A program made the position numbers and the translations under genes. From positions 1-60,206 of the forward strand of contig CAZKRB010000007.1 in assembly GCA_964555065.1 (NCBI GenBank): a stretch of 60,206 nt of DNA. Reading direction: 5' to 3'. Shown here piece by piece: positions 44,423 through 52,740 of this stretch. The notes below the pieces were generated by a model. The model had not been told where the DNA came from. It did no database searches and saw only the letters and a program-made list of their open reading frames with translations. Position 1 is the stretch's first letter, and each line of letters begins with the position of its first letter. This DNA comes from Syntrophus sp964555065 (GTDB lineage: Bacteria > Desulfobacterota > Syntrophia > Syntrophales > Syntrophaceae).

Positions 44423-44951
44423 CTTTTTTCCCCTCATGTTTTAACAGCATCATTACAAAATCATCCTCTGCCGAACAATCAGTCCCTGGATGATTTCATG
44501 GCTCCAATGCCCTTATTTTTGTATAAGCCTATGGAAGGGGCACAGGACATGAACTCGTATTTTTTGCCTTATATAGTCGTTATTGGTTCGCGCTGCCAAA
44601 AACTTTCTTTGAAGGCTGTTCATAGTATGAACCGAGCATATTCACCGGTTCATCTCCAGAAGCGCACGATTGAGAAGTCAATAACAACAGGCGATGATCG
44701 GCAGCTTCGGATGCTCAGCACGCCAATCGAGCCCCCTTCCATTCGATTGATGGATTGGCCGCAGATATTATTTCGCACATCATTGCGTGATGTCAACTGT
44801 GCGAGAAGTGGTCCACATTGTCCCTCTCGAACCACAGCCTTTCGTTCCAGTTCTTTGAAATCGGATGGCGGCCAAGATCGACTCAATAAAGGCGTATTTA
44901 TGGGGAATATTTTATCCGTGTAAAAGGATGGGCAAAAACCGACCCGGAGGC
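44423..44951. other. Intergenic region, probably decayed coding sequence
   Basis: About 530 nt where every open frame has unlikely composition. A short minus-strand reading near 44696-44734 (LDWRAEHPKLPII) faintly recalls a glutathione-S-transferase C-terminus and hits a stop soon after. I do not annotate a gene. Confidence 0.3.
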
Positions 44952-45253
44952 ATGATGTTCGGCGTTCAGAATTGAAGCAAAACCGGGGAAGCATCAAGAA
45001 CTGATCGATTTTATGAAATGGGACGGAGAAATCTGTAAAGATCTAGAGCCGGTAACGCTGCGGTGCAAGTTTTACCTGGCCCAAAAGACAATAAGGCCTT
45101 GTCTGTCTGCGAGGCATCATGAGACATGAAAACTTCGAAGCTCACAAGAAGAATGAGCCTTTTCAGCGCTGGTCATCCAGCCTCCGGAAAGAGTTGGGAA
45201 CCGGCTTGAAAATCCTTTTCAGCAGCGAGACTGCATGGAAACCGAAAGAATGA
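44952..45253 (+). pseudogene. Frameshifted antibiotic-biosynthesis-monooxygenase (ABM/YgiN-like) gene
   Basis: GGAGG precedes ATGATG at 44952, but the start frame stops after seven codons. Protein-like sequence continues in other frames in consistent order: IEAKPGKHQELIDFMKWDGE and ICKDLEPVTLRC from 44971, then DNKALSVCEAS from 45087, then HENFEAHKKNEPFQRWSSSL and GTGLKILFSS from 45125 to a TGA at 45251. These pieces match the order of a small ABM domain (about 95 residues). At least three frameshifts separate them, so the gene is dead unless the sequence is wrong at several points. Confidence 0.6.
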
Positions 45254-45306
45254 TGTGACCGGCGGGCTTTTTCTCCCCGTTTCCGCGCGAAACAGCTTAC
45301 CGGGGT

Positions 45307-45540
45307 TTACAGCGGCGCCATGCTCTCCCAGTCCGTCGCTCCCTTCAGAACTCCAATAACCCTTCCCTGCTGATCCGCAGCAATCCGCAGACAGACTCCG
45401 CAGTCGGCACTGATATGGCGGGGAACGGGAATCAGCTTGTGGTCGATTTTCTGGTCCTTGAGGATCTTCTCCGCCTTCAGGACATAACTGACGGAGGGGA
45501 ACAGGAAAACGACATACTGCGGAGCTGGAAATGGAATCAT
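45307..45540 (-). CDS. DUF3343 protein (putative Se/S-carrier-like)
   Basis: 77 residues. YVVFLFPSVSYVLKAEKILK and LIPVPRHISADCGVCLRI match the DUF3343 pattern, with the conserved Cys-Gly. The family is described as putative sulfur/selenium carrier-like, without proven biochemistry. Its start overlaps the activator stop by 4 bases (ATGA), so it is translationally coupled to it and is the last gene of the double-cubane operon. A possible role is sulfur delivery or electron/cluster handling for the iron-sulfur proteins upstream, which is inference. A U-tract-less hairpin (GTTTC/GAAAC inside CCCCG/CGGGG) lies just downstream. Confidence 0.75.
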   Translation of the reverse strand: MIPFPAPQYVVFLFPSVSYVLKAEKILKDQKIDHKLIPVPRHISADCGVCLRIAADQQGRVIGVLKGATDWESMAPL

Positions 45541-46277
45541 ATCGAACTCAACGCGGCCCCGACGGCCCCCACGATCTGAGGGTCGGTCGGCACAAACACG
45601 GGGCTGCCCATCTCCTGTTCGAGGAGAACCCGCACGCAGGCATTCCGTGCAACGCCGCCGGCAAAGAAGATGGTCCCCGGCACGGCGACCTTCTTCAGGA
45701 GGCCCACCGAACGGCTCACAATGGCTTTGTGAATGCCCAGGGCCACTTCATTGCGCGGCACCCCCTTGGCCGTCAGAGAAACCACCTCGGATTCGGCAAA
45801 AACGGTGCAGGTGCTGTTGATCTTGATTGCCTTTTCAGCCGAAAGCGCCGCCTGGGAGAATTCTTCCAGGGAAAAGCCCAGGGCGGTCGCCATGACCTCC
45901 AGGAAACGCCCTGTGCCCGCGGCACACTTGTCGTTCATTTCGAACTTCCGCATGTTTCCCTCGCGGTCCAGGGAAATGGCCTTTGTGTCCTGTCCGCCGA
46001 TGTCCAGGATAGACTGGCAATCCTGCGAAAAGAAACGGGAGCCCACGGCAAAGGCCTTGATCTCGCTGATCACCGGGCAGTCCAGATGCCCCTTGATCAG
46101 ATGGCGGCCGTATCCGGTGGCGGTAAGCGCATCGAAGACGGCATCGCCGATCAGTTCCCGGGCTGTTTCCAGGGGATTGTAAGAGGTCAGCGTCTTACGG
46201 GAAAGGACCAGTCTGCCGTCTTCAATAATGGCCAGTTTGACCGTCCGCGATCCGATGTCAATGCCTGCGACTCTCAT
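45537..46277 (-). CDS. ATP-dependent activator of 2-hydroxyacyl-CoA dehydratase / double-cubane protein (HgdC/BcrA type)
   Basis: 246 residues of the BadF/BcrA/HgdC ASKHA family. Phosphate-1 motif GIDIGSRTVKLAI, phosphate-2 motif ILDIGGQDTKAI and adenosine motif FAGGVARNACV are clear. Cys118 (MNDKCAAGTGRF) and Cys157 (NSTCTVFAESEV) are the two ligands that, doubled in the homodimer, hold one [4Fe-4S] cluster. These proteins are ATP-driven electron injectors: hydrolysis lowers the potential of the cluster so that a partner iron-sulfur protein can be reduced. Both ends overlap neighbours by 4 bases (DCCP upstream, DUF3343 downstream), so stoichiometric production with them is likely. Confidence 0.93.
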   Translation of the reverse strand: MRVAGIDIGSRTVKLAIIEDGRLVLSRKTLTSYNPLETARELIGDAVFDALTATGYGRHLIKGHLDCPVISEIKAFAVGSRFFSQDCQSILDIGGQDTKAISLDREGNMRKFEMNDKCAAGTGRFLEVMATALGFSLEEFSQAALSAEKAIKINSTCTVFAESEVVSLTAKGVPRNEVALGIHKAIVSRSVGLLKKVAVPGTIFFAGGVARNACVRVLLEQEMGSPVFVPTDPQIVGAVGAALSSI

Positions 46278-47554
46278 TTTTTCTCCAACCGCTCGATGAA
46301 GGCCTCAATTCGCGTCTTGAGCTGTCCCGCGTCTTCCTGGCTGTAGTCGGTTTCCAGCCGCAACGTCGGCACGCCGGACTGTTCCAGTTCTTTCTCGACG
46401 GGGCCGCTTTCCACGCTGTAGGGCTGACAGAATTGGAGGCAGTAATGTATCACGCCCTGGGCATTCAGTTTTGTCGTCATTTCTTTCACGTAGTCGACCC
46501 GTGAGGAATTCGGCGTGAAAACGGCACAGTCGATGCTGAAATACCGTTCCGTGATCGTATCGAGAAGATCCTCCACGGTATCGCCTTTGGGTTCCGTCAG
46601 CCGGCGCGCTCCCCGTTCCCCCACGCAGGATTCCTCGCCCACGATGACCGCATTGCTCGCTTCAATGAGCATAGGCAGCTTCCAGTTGGGAACAGCCATG
46701 GGACATCCGGAGACAACAACCCGGGTCGTCTCCGGCGCAAAGACGCCGATGCCATTTTTTACCCGTACTTCCAGTTCGTCACAGAGCTTGTTGACCGAAT
46801 CGGTAAAGCGGATCGGATCATCATAGAAAAAGACCTGGTTGACGAGCAGGCCATCCAGACCGGAGATCGGCGCCGGATCGGCCGCGCGGATTGCCGCCAG
46901 CCTTTTTACCGCCGCCCGTTTCGCGTTGACGATTTCGATTCCCTTCTTGAGAGATTCCGGGGTGATCTTTTTACCGCTGACACTCTCTAATTTCTCCATG
47001 AATCGGCGGTATTCCTCCTTCAACAATGCCCGGCCCATTTCGGATTTCGTCTGGTGAAGGTCGATAACGTGCAGATCCTTGACCAGCGGACCCAGGATCT
47101 CATAAGCCTTTTTTTTGCCATCGCAGGTATTCTCTCCCACGACCACATCGCATGCTTCCAGGTAGGGGCACACCTTCCCGAGTTTGAACCCGAAGGCGGA
47201 CTTGATGAGTGAACAGGTGTTTCTCGGCAGGACCTCTTCGGCGCCTTCGAAATTGAATTCCGCCCCGGCGCACAATCCCACCGATACCCCATCCACGGCC
47301 AGGATCAGCTCTTCCGGGACGAACACGCAATACGAACCGACGACGATCCTCCCCTGCGCCTTGGCATCCATCAATTCCTGAATCCGCAGTCCGTGAACTT
47401 CACTCATGACAAAATCGAAATACTTCATGCCCTCGGGGCGGTTTTTCTGCGAAAGGAAAATTTCCCCGTAGGCGCTTCCCAGAACAGACAGCAGCGCGTC
47501 ATGGCCTTGAAGATCCAGGCCGAGTTCCGTCCACATTTTTGTATAATCCGACAT
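46274..47554 (-). CDS. Double-cubane-cluster-type anaerobic reductase (2-hydroxyacyl-CoA dehydratase superfamily)
   Basis: 426 residues. The opening (SDYTKMWTELGLDL, LSQKNRPEGMKYFDFV) and SEVHGLRIQEL match the double-cubane-cluster protein (DCCP) branch, whose characterised member binds an [8Fe-9S] cluster and reduces small molecules such as acetylene. Cys residues at about 76, 95, 114, 129, 135 and 144 (RNTCSLIK, KVCPYLEACD, ENTCDGKKK) and later SGCPMAVPNW, GEESC, DCAVFTPN and YCLQFCQPY are candidate ligands. No CoA-handling genes are adjacent. The electron donor is almost certainly the activator that overlaps its stop. The physiological substrate is unknown. Confidence 0.85.
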   Translation of the reverse strand: MSDYTKMWTELGLDLQGHDALLSVLGSAYGEIFLSQKNRPEGMKYFDFVMSEVHGLRIQELMDAKAQGRIVVGSYCVFVPEELILAVDGVSVGLCAGAEFNFEGAEEVLPRNTCSLIKSAFGFKLGKVCPYLEACDVVVGENTCDGKKKAYEILGPLVKDLHVIDLHQTKSEMGRALLKEEYRRFMEKLESVSGKKITPESLKKGIEIVNAKRAAVKRLAAIRAADPAPISGLDGLLVNQVFFYDDPIRFTDSVNKLCDELEVRVKNGIGVFAPETTRVVVSGCPMAVPNWKLPMLIEASNAVIVGEESCVGERGARRLTEPKGDTVEDLLDTITERYFSIDCAVFTPNSSRVDYVKEMTTKLNAQGVIHYCLQFCQPYSVESGPVEKELEQSGVPTLRLETDYSQEDAGQLKTRIEAFIERLEKK

Positions 47555-47573
47555 GATATGCCTCCTGACATTT

Positions 47574-48755
47574 TTATTTTTTGATCTCTATACTTTCAAA
47601 CAGCGCCTCCACCCTTGTCCGGATCTGCTCGATATCGCCGTCGGAGTAGTCCGTTTCAATTTTCAAACAGGGCAAGCCATGCCGCTCCTGGATATGATTG
47701 CGCACTTTATAGGACTCCACATTGTAGGAGTGGCAGGCGTGAAGAACGACATCGATGACCACGTCGGGTTTAAACCGGGCGATCATTTTGTCCAGCAGGT
47801 CCAGGCGGCGTCGATTCGGGGTCATGCAGGAGCAGGGGATGCTCAGGGTGCTTTCCGCCACGGCCCGCAGAGGGTCGCCGCTTCCCTCTGCAATGCGGAT
47901 GGAATAGTTTTTCATTCCGCTGCATGCCTCCAGGGCCACGATTACCCCACCCGCCTCCTCGATAATCCGCAAAACCTTGCGTGCATCCCCCCCGACAGGG
48001 CAGCCGCTGACCAGGACCCGCGGGGAAGAAGATGTTCCGAAAAAGATTCCCCGGGCAATCCTTTCATCCAGCCGGGAGACCGCGTTTTCTATCAGACCCT
48101 GAAATTCATCGCTGTTTGTCACATGTTCGAGGCCAATGACGTCGTAGATCTCCCGCCAGTGGACGAGAGAAGGACAGCAGGCCAGATAGGAAAAAAAACG
48201 GTCCATCAGGCGGTTCTTACGATTGGTCTCCCGGATTTCCGCCTCCAGCTGATCATCGGAAATGCGGACCTGGAAAGTCGTCTCCAGAAAATGCTTGAGT
48301 TTACGGACCATCCCGGTCCAGCGGTCCAATCCCGCCGCCTCATCGGGAAGCTGGGGAAGATCCATGATGTGCGTGGGTTTGAGAGGGGAGATCAGTTCGA
48401 ACATCTTCTTCTTGCCGTCACAGGTTGTTTCGCCGATGACGGCATCCGAGGCCTCAAAGAAGAAACAGGAATTGGTGCGAATAAACCCGAAACTCGATTT
48501 GATCAACGGGCAGAGATTGGCGGGCAGGACCGTTTCCGCCGCAGCCACCGTCCGCTGTGAAGCGGCACAGAGGGAAACGGGAACGGCGCCCATGGCCCGG
48601 ATCATCTCAACGGGGGCATAGCCGCAATACAGGCCGACAATGCGTACTCCCTGTTCCCTTTTATTCAAAATGTACTCAAGGAAGCGGCGAATCGGGTCCG
48701 CGACCTGGGAGTCGTCGATCAGAGGCGTAATTTCTGCTGGAGCCGTTTGCGTCAC
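47574..48755 (-). CDS. 2-hydroxyacyl-CoA dehydratase-superfamily protein, paralog A
   Basis: 393 residues from the GTG at 48755, chosen because AAAGGAAA precedes it; the frame is open upstream over the end of the neighbouring gene but that part is not conserved. Core motifs are GLYCGYAPVEMIRAMGAVPV, ANLCPLIKSSFGF, GETTCDGKKKMFEL, SGCPVGGDA, EACSGMK, IPCSCMTPN and LHACHSYN. It is clearly a paralog of the next gene upstream (48805-49971), sharing nearly all of these, and more distant from the DCCP gene. Where the DCCP has Cys135 (EACD), this one has Ser (EASD). It may form a heterodimer with its paralog, as in HgdAB or BcrBC. Confidence 0.85.
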   Translation of the reverse strand: MTQTAPAEITPLIDDSQVADPIRRFLEYILNKREQGVRIVGLYCGYAPVEMIRAMGAVPVSLCAASQRTVAAAETVLPANLCPLIKSSFGFIRTNSCFFFEASDAVIGETTCDGKKKMFELISPLKPTHIMDLPQLPDEAAGLDRWTGMVRKLKHFLETTFQVRISDDQLEAEIRETNRKNRLMDRFFSYLACCPSLVHWREIYDVIGLEHVTNSDEFQGLIENAVSRLDERIARGIFFGTSSSPRVLVSGCPVGGDARKVLRIIEEAGGVIVALEACSGMKNYSIRIAEGSGDPLRAVAESTLSIPCSCMTPNRRRLDLLDKMIARFKPDVVIDVVLHACHSYNVESYKVRNHIQERHGLPCLKIETDYSDGDIEQIRTRVEALFESIEIKK

Positions 48756-48804
48756 CTTGAATTTCCTTTCGTGTTCCCGGTATTCCCACCCTTTTTGCAC
48801 AAAT

Positions 48805-49971
48805 TTAGAGACTCTCCAGCAGCGCCTCCACCCTGGTCCGGATCTGTTCGACGTCGCCCTCTGAGTAATCCGTCTCAATTTTCAGATAGGGCAGATTGTG
48901 CGTCTCTTTTACGTGGTTCATCACCTTGATGGCTTCGATATTATAGGAGTGGCAGGCATGAAGGACCACTTCGACGACTGCATCGGGCTGAAAAAGAGCG
49001 ATGGTCTTGTCCAGCTCCGTGAGCCGCCGGGTATTGGGGGTCATGCAGGAACAGGGGATCTCAAGATAATGGCGGGCCACGGCGTCGATTGGATTCCCTG
49101 TTTTTTCCTCAATGTCGTTAATAAAAGGTTTCATGCCCGAGCAGGAGTCCATGGCCACGACGACGCCCCCCGCCTCTTCGATGATCCGGAACACCTTGGT
49201 CGAATCCCCGCCCACGGGACAGCCCGTGACCAGCACCCGGGGAGAGGATGGAGTCCCGTAATAAATGCCCTTCGCCTCCCGCTCTTCGAGCGTTTCAAAG
49301 ACCTCCTTGAAGACCGGAAGGAGATCCTCCGTCGTGGCCACCTGGGCTAGAAAGCACAGTTCGTAGAGTTCGCTCCAGTTCAAAAGCGGCGGCCTTTTCG
49401 CGGCGTATCCAAAAACGCGCCGCATCAGGTGGTTTTTGATATTGGTTGCCTGAATCTCCGCCTCGATGCCCTCCGGCGTCCCGAAAGTGCCGAAGGTGTT
49501 CTCCAGGAATCCCTTGAGTTTGGAAATCATCGCCGCCCAGTTGGTCCGGGCTTCCACCTCGTCAGGAAGCTGGGGCAGATCCATGACGAACATGGGCCGA
49601 TGGGAGGAGATCAGCTCAAACATCTTCTTCTTGCCGTCGCAGGTCGTTTCCGCCACGACAGCATCGGAAAGGGCGAAAAAGGGGCAGGTGTCGGAAATGA
49701 TGAACCCGTAGCTTGACTTGATCAGGGGGCAGAGATTGGCGGGCAGCACTTCTTCCGCCGCCGGAATGGTCTTGTTGGCGAAGGCGCACAGTACAGCCGG
49801 CACAGCCCCGACGGCGCGTATCACCTCCATGGGGGCGTATCCGCAGTAAGTCCCGGCCACCGGCATACCCTCCGCGCGTTTGTTCGCGATATACTGGAGG
49901 GCTCGTTTGGGAGGCTCTCCAACAAACTCATCGTCAATCAACGGTTTAATATTCTTGCTATTGAATGTCAT
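48805..49971 (-). CDS. 2-hydroxyacyl-CoA dehydratase-superfamily protein, paralog B
   Basis: 388 residues. TYCGYAPMEVIRAVGAVPAV, ANLCPLIKSSYGF, ETTCDGKKKMFELI, TGCPVGGDST, DSCSGMK, IPCSCMTPN and LHACHSYN parallel paralog A almost block for block, pointing to a tandem duplication. Candidate cluster ligands are Cys43, 62, 81, 96 and 111; the DCCP Cys135 position is Ser (ALSD). No AMP/CoA-binding domain is present. It begins 30 nt after the ABC ATPase gene, in the same transcript. An enzymatic role in reductive chemistry is inferred from the family. Confidence 0.85.
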   Translation of the reverse strand: MTFNSKNIKPLIDDEFVGEPPKRALQYIANKRAEGMPVAGTYCGYAPMEVIRAVGAVPAVLCAFANKTIPAAEEVLPANLCPLIKSSYGFIISDTCPFFALSDAVVAETTCDGKKKMFELISSHRPMFVMDLPQLPDEVEARTNWAAMISKLKGFLENTFGTFGTPEGIEAEIQATNIKNHLMRRVFGYAAKRPPLLNWSELYELCFLAQVATTEDLLPVFKEVFETLEEREAKGIYYGTPSSPRVLVTGCPVGGDSTKVFRIIEEAGGVVVAMDSCSGMKPFINDIEEKTGNPIDAVARHYLEIPCSCMTPNTRRLTELDKTIALFQPDAVVEVVLHACHSYNIEAIKVMNHVKETHNLPYLKIETDYSEGDVEQIRTRVEALLESL

Positions 49972-50001
49972 GCCTCTTTTCTCCTATATCCTTTTCCCCG
50001 T

Positions 50002-50772
50002 TCAGGAAAAAGCAGCCTCCCTCTCCAGGATAGAGAGGATGCGCTCCGCCAGTTGTCCATAGGTTGGGTGTGCCCGGTCCCGTGGGCGATCCATGTCCAC
50101 ATCGATCATTTCCAGTATTCGCCCTGGCCGGGCGGACATCACCATGATGCGGTCCGCAAGGTAGATGGCCTCATCGACGCCGTGGGTCACGAAGAGAATG
50201 GTTTTGCGGTTGTTTTCCCAGACGCGCAGCAGTTCTTTCTGCAGCAGAATTCTCGTGTGGGCGTCAAGGGCCCCGAAGGGTTCGTCCATGAGCAGAACAT
50301 CGGGGTCGTTGGCAAGAGCCCTGACAATGGCGACGCGCTGCCGCATCCCCCCGGAAAGCTCATGGGGAAAGGCACCGGAGAAATTCTCCATCCCCACGAG
50401 TCTCAGGTACTCCATTGCTGTTGCTTCGCGTTCATCCCGGCGCGCCCCGCCGAATTCCGGACCCAGAGCAACGTTGTCCAGAACGGTCCTCCAGGGGAGC
50501 AGGGAATATTCCTGGAAAACCATTCCGATTTCTCTACGCGGCCGTGTGATCGGCTTTTCCCGGTAGCCAATCCGACCGGCGGTGACCCTTTCGAGGCCCG
50601 CGATCATCCGCAGCAGGGTCGATTTCCCGCATCCAGAGGGCCCAACGATGCACACGAAGTCATTCTCCGGAACGTCGAAGCTGACCTCAGCCACGGCTTC
50701 GAGGGTACTGCCGTTGTTTGTCCGAAACGTCTTTTTCAGCCTGTCGATGCGGAGGATGGGGCCGGCGGTCAT
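50002..50772 (-). CDS. ABC transporter ATPase (SsuB/TauB/NrtD type)
   Basis: 256 residues from the ATG at 50772 (MTAGPILRIDRLKKTF). Walker A GPSGCGKSTLLRMIAGLE, Q-loop VFQEYSLLPWRTV, signature HELSGGMRQRVAIVRAL, Walker B VLLMDEPFGALDAHTR and the H-loop FVTHGVDEAIYLADR are complete. This is the ATPase class of nitrate/sulfonate/taurine/pyrimidine importers. Its start overlaps the permease stop by 4 bases. It powers uptake of the ligand held by the binding protein at 51613. Confidence 0.93.
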   Translation of the reverse strand: MTAGPILRIDRLKKTFRTNNGSTLEAVAEVSFDVPENDFVCIVGPSGCGKSTLLRMIAGLERVTAGRIGYREKPITRPRREIGMVFQEYSLLPWRTVLDNVALGPEFGGARRDEREATAMEYLRLVGMENFSGAFPHELSGGMRQRVAIVRALANDPDVLLMDEPFGALDAHTRILLQKELLRVWENNRKTILFVTHGVDEAIYLADRIMVMSARPGRILEMIDVDMDRPRDRAHPTYGQLAERILSILEREAAFS

Positions 50773-51611
50773 CGCGTCAATCTTGTCCAGACGAATTTGC
50801 GGTCTTCGATCAGGCGAAAGAAGAGATCCAGTATGGCGCCGACAATGCCGATGCTGATCATTCCGGCAATGACGATATCCGTCCGGGCAAGGGTGTAGGC
50901 ATGAGTGATCAGGTATCCCACGCCGGAAATGCTTCCCGGCAGCATTTCCGCGGACACGAGGCACATCCAGGCCACGCCCAGCCCGATCCGCATGCCGTTT
51001 ACAATGGACGGTGAGGCGGCGGGCAGCAGGATCTTCCGGAAGATGTCCCACTCGCCTGCCCCCAGCACTCTGGCCGAATCCAGCAGGGTGCTCCGCACGC
51101 TCATCACCCCATGAATGGCGCTGGTCAAAATCGGGTAGAAGGCCCCGATAAAAATGATAAAGACCATCGATAACTTCAGGTTGTTGAGGTACAGATAGAA
51201 TTTGCCGTCCTCCACGCCGAACATCGTGGCGAGGCTGGCGACGCCGAACCAGGCGAGCACCAAAGGCACCCAGGCGAGGGGAGGAATGGGCCGGAACAGG
51301 GCGAGGAAACCGTTAAGGAGCCTGTTGACCGTTCCATAGTAGCCCATCAGGATTCCCAGAGGGATCGCCAGACAGACCGCAAGGAGATAGCCCGCCAGGA
51401 CCCGGACAAGGCTGATGGCGACGTTGGCGGCAAGAGAACCCATGGCAATGAGGCTCTCCGTCGGCTGGAGGAAAAGCGCGGCGACCTGCCCGACGCCGGG
51501 CAGGATCACCTCATTGTTCAATTGCCGGTCAATAAAGCTCCAAAGGAATAGAAAAAGAAGGGGGACCAGCAGGGTGGCGCCGATCCGGGACAGAATTTTC
51601 TGAAAATCCAT
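50769..51611 (-). CDS. ABC transporter permease (SsuC/TauC type)
   Basis: 280 residues with about six membrane helices (first at about 11-30, then 68-95, 100-125, 150-170, 205-225 and 245-265). The cytoplasmic EAA loop for the ATPase is SARVLGAGEWDIFRKILLP. It belongs to the BPD-transport (MetI-like) fold of sulfonate/nitrate-type importers. The stop overlaps the ATPase start; one base separates its start from the binding-protein stop. Confidence 0.93.
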   Translation of the reverse strand: MDFQKILSRIGATLLVPLLFLFLWSFIDRQLNNEVILPGVGQVAALFLQPTESLIAMGSLAANVAISLVRVLAGYLLAVCLAIPLGILMGYYGTVNRLLNGFLALFRPIPPLAWVPLVLAWFGVASLATMFGVEDGKFYLYLNNLKLSMVFIIFIGAFYPILTSAIHGVMSVRSTLLDSARVLGAGEWDIFRKILLPAASPSIVNGMRIGLGVAWMCLVSAEMLPGSISGVGYLITHAYTLARTDIVIAGMISIGIVGAILDLFFRLIEDRKFVWTRLTR

Positions 51612-51612
51612 T

Positions 51613-52719
51613 TTACAATTTCACTTTATCGATGAAGCGCATATCAAAAAGAGCCGGTTTTACCTGGCTGATCGTTTTCCCCTTCAACCGGCCCGTAAAA
51701 TTGCCCATCGAATTCAGGATAGTCAGGTACTTGTCGGCGCCGCCCATCCAGCTTTTCGTAAACTTCGGAAGGTAAACAAGCTGTGACGTCTGGGCGGTTT
51801 CCTTGGGAAGACCAATCCACTCGGCAGCCAGAGTCCCCGCTTCGATCCTGTGCTTGTTGCACCATACGTTTGTTTTGGCGATGAGTTCCACGAACTTCTG
51901 CACCACGTCGGGATGTTTGGCGATGGTCTCCTCGCTGGCCGCCGTGACGCAGCAGGGGAAATCATGCCAGTAGCCTTTCGGCGGCAGATCCCGAAGATTG
52001 GCGATGATTTTTCCCACCCCTCTGTTGACCGCGACTTCCGGGAAGGGCGAGGGGCCGACGATGGCCTCTACCTGTTTGCTCGCCAGAGCGGGAACCATAT
52101 TCGTTGTTTCCTTCAGATCGACGAGGAGAACCTGCGCCGACATTTGCGTGGGATCTTCCGTGACCCTGATCCCGAAGGACTTCAGTGCGCCTTCCAGGAT
52201 GATTTTAGGTGCGCTCGTGGGTGAATGGTAGCCGACCTTGACGGGTTTCTTCGCCTTTTTCACATAGGCCAGAAAGGAATTCCAATCCTTGAGGGAGGAT
52301 TCCCTGGGGACCACAAGACCCATCCCCTCGGTCTGGAGAGGAGAGAGAATCTTGATCGGCGTACCCTTATCGATCCCGGACATCATGGCGGTCACCGACG
52401 CCATGGCAAGATCCAGCTGGTTCCGCGCAAAAAGGGAAGCCGTTTCCGTGCCGCTTTTCGCCACAATCAACTGGAATTTGGCGATCGGTTTGCCGTCGGC
52501 CACCAGTTCATACTTATCCTTGGCAATGATCGGCCGGAGGTAAACCCCCATGGACTTGAAGGCCTCTCCTTTCTGCAATGCGACCATGAAGGGGGTATGA
52601 TGGGTCGTGAAGATATAGCCCACCTTCAGATTGGGAATCTCATCCGCCTTGACTGAGGGAACCAGGGATAGGGCGATCAAGGTTAAAAAAAGAACGGTCA
52701 GCTTCAGATTTCTAAACAT
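51613..52719 (-). CDS. ABC transporter periplasmic substrate-binding protein (SsuA/TauA/NMT1-like)
   Basis: 368 residues from the ATG at 52719, with AAGGAGG 11 nt upstream. A signal peptide (MFRNLKLTVLFLTLIALSLV...) with probable cleavage after SVKA leaves a mature protein starting near DEIPNLKVGYIFTTHHTPFM. The typical opening of NMT1/SsuA proteins (strand, then helix binding the ligand head group) is visible, as is a central LDLAMASVTAMMSGI stretch. Family ligands include sulfonates, nitrate, pyrimidines and aromatic acids; this one cannot be assigned. It is the promoter-proximal gene of the operon. Confidence 0.88.
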   Translation of the reverse strand: MFRNLKLTVLFLTLIALSLVPSVKADEIPNLKVGYIFTTHHTPFMVALQKGEAFKSMGVYLRPIIAKDKYELVADGKPIAKFQLIVAKSGTETASLFARNQLDLAMASVTAMMSGIDKGTPIKILSPLQTEGMGLVVPRESSLKDWNSFLAYVKKAKKPVKVGYHSPTSAPKIILEGALKSFGIRVTEDPTQMSAQVLLVDLKETTNMVPALASKQVEAIVGPSPFPEVAVNRGVGKIIANLRDLPPKGYWHDFPCCVTAASEETIAKHPDVVQKFVELIAKTNVWCNKHRIEAGTLAAEWIGLPKETAQTSQLVYLPKFTKSWMGGADKYLTILNSMGNFTGRLKGKTISQVKPALFDMRFIDKVKL

Positions 52720-52740
52720 GTATTTTTTCGCCTCCTTGAT

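Noticed and set aside
44696..44734. Glutathione-S-transferase C-terminal remnant on the minus strand.
   Set aside because: Only about 13 residues look similar before a stop; too short to support.
45537..49971. Benzoyl-CoA reductase (BcrABCD) assignment.
   Set aside because: There is one activator type, no ferredoxin or CoA-ligase and no ring-processing genes, and the 46274 gene matches the double-cubane branch rather than BcrB.
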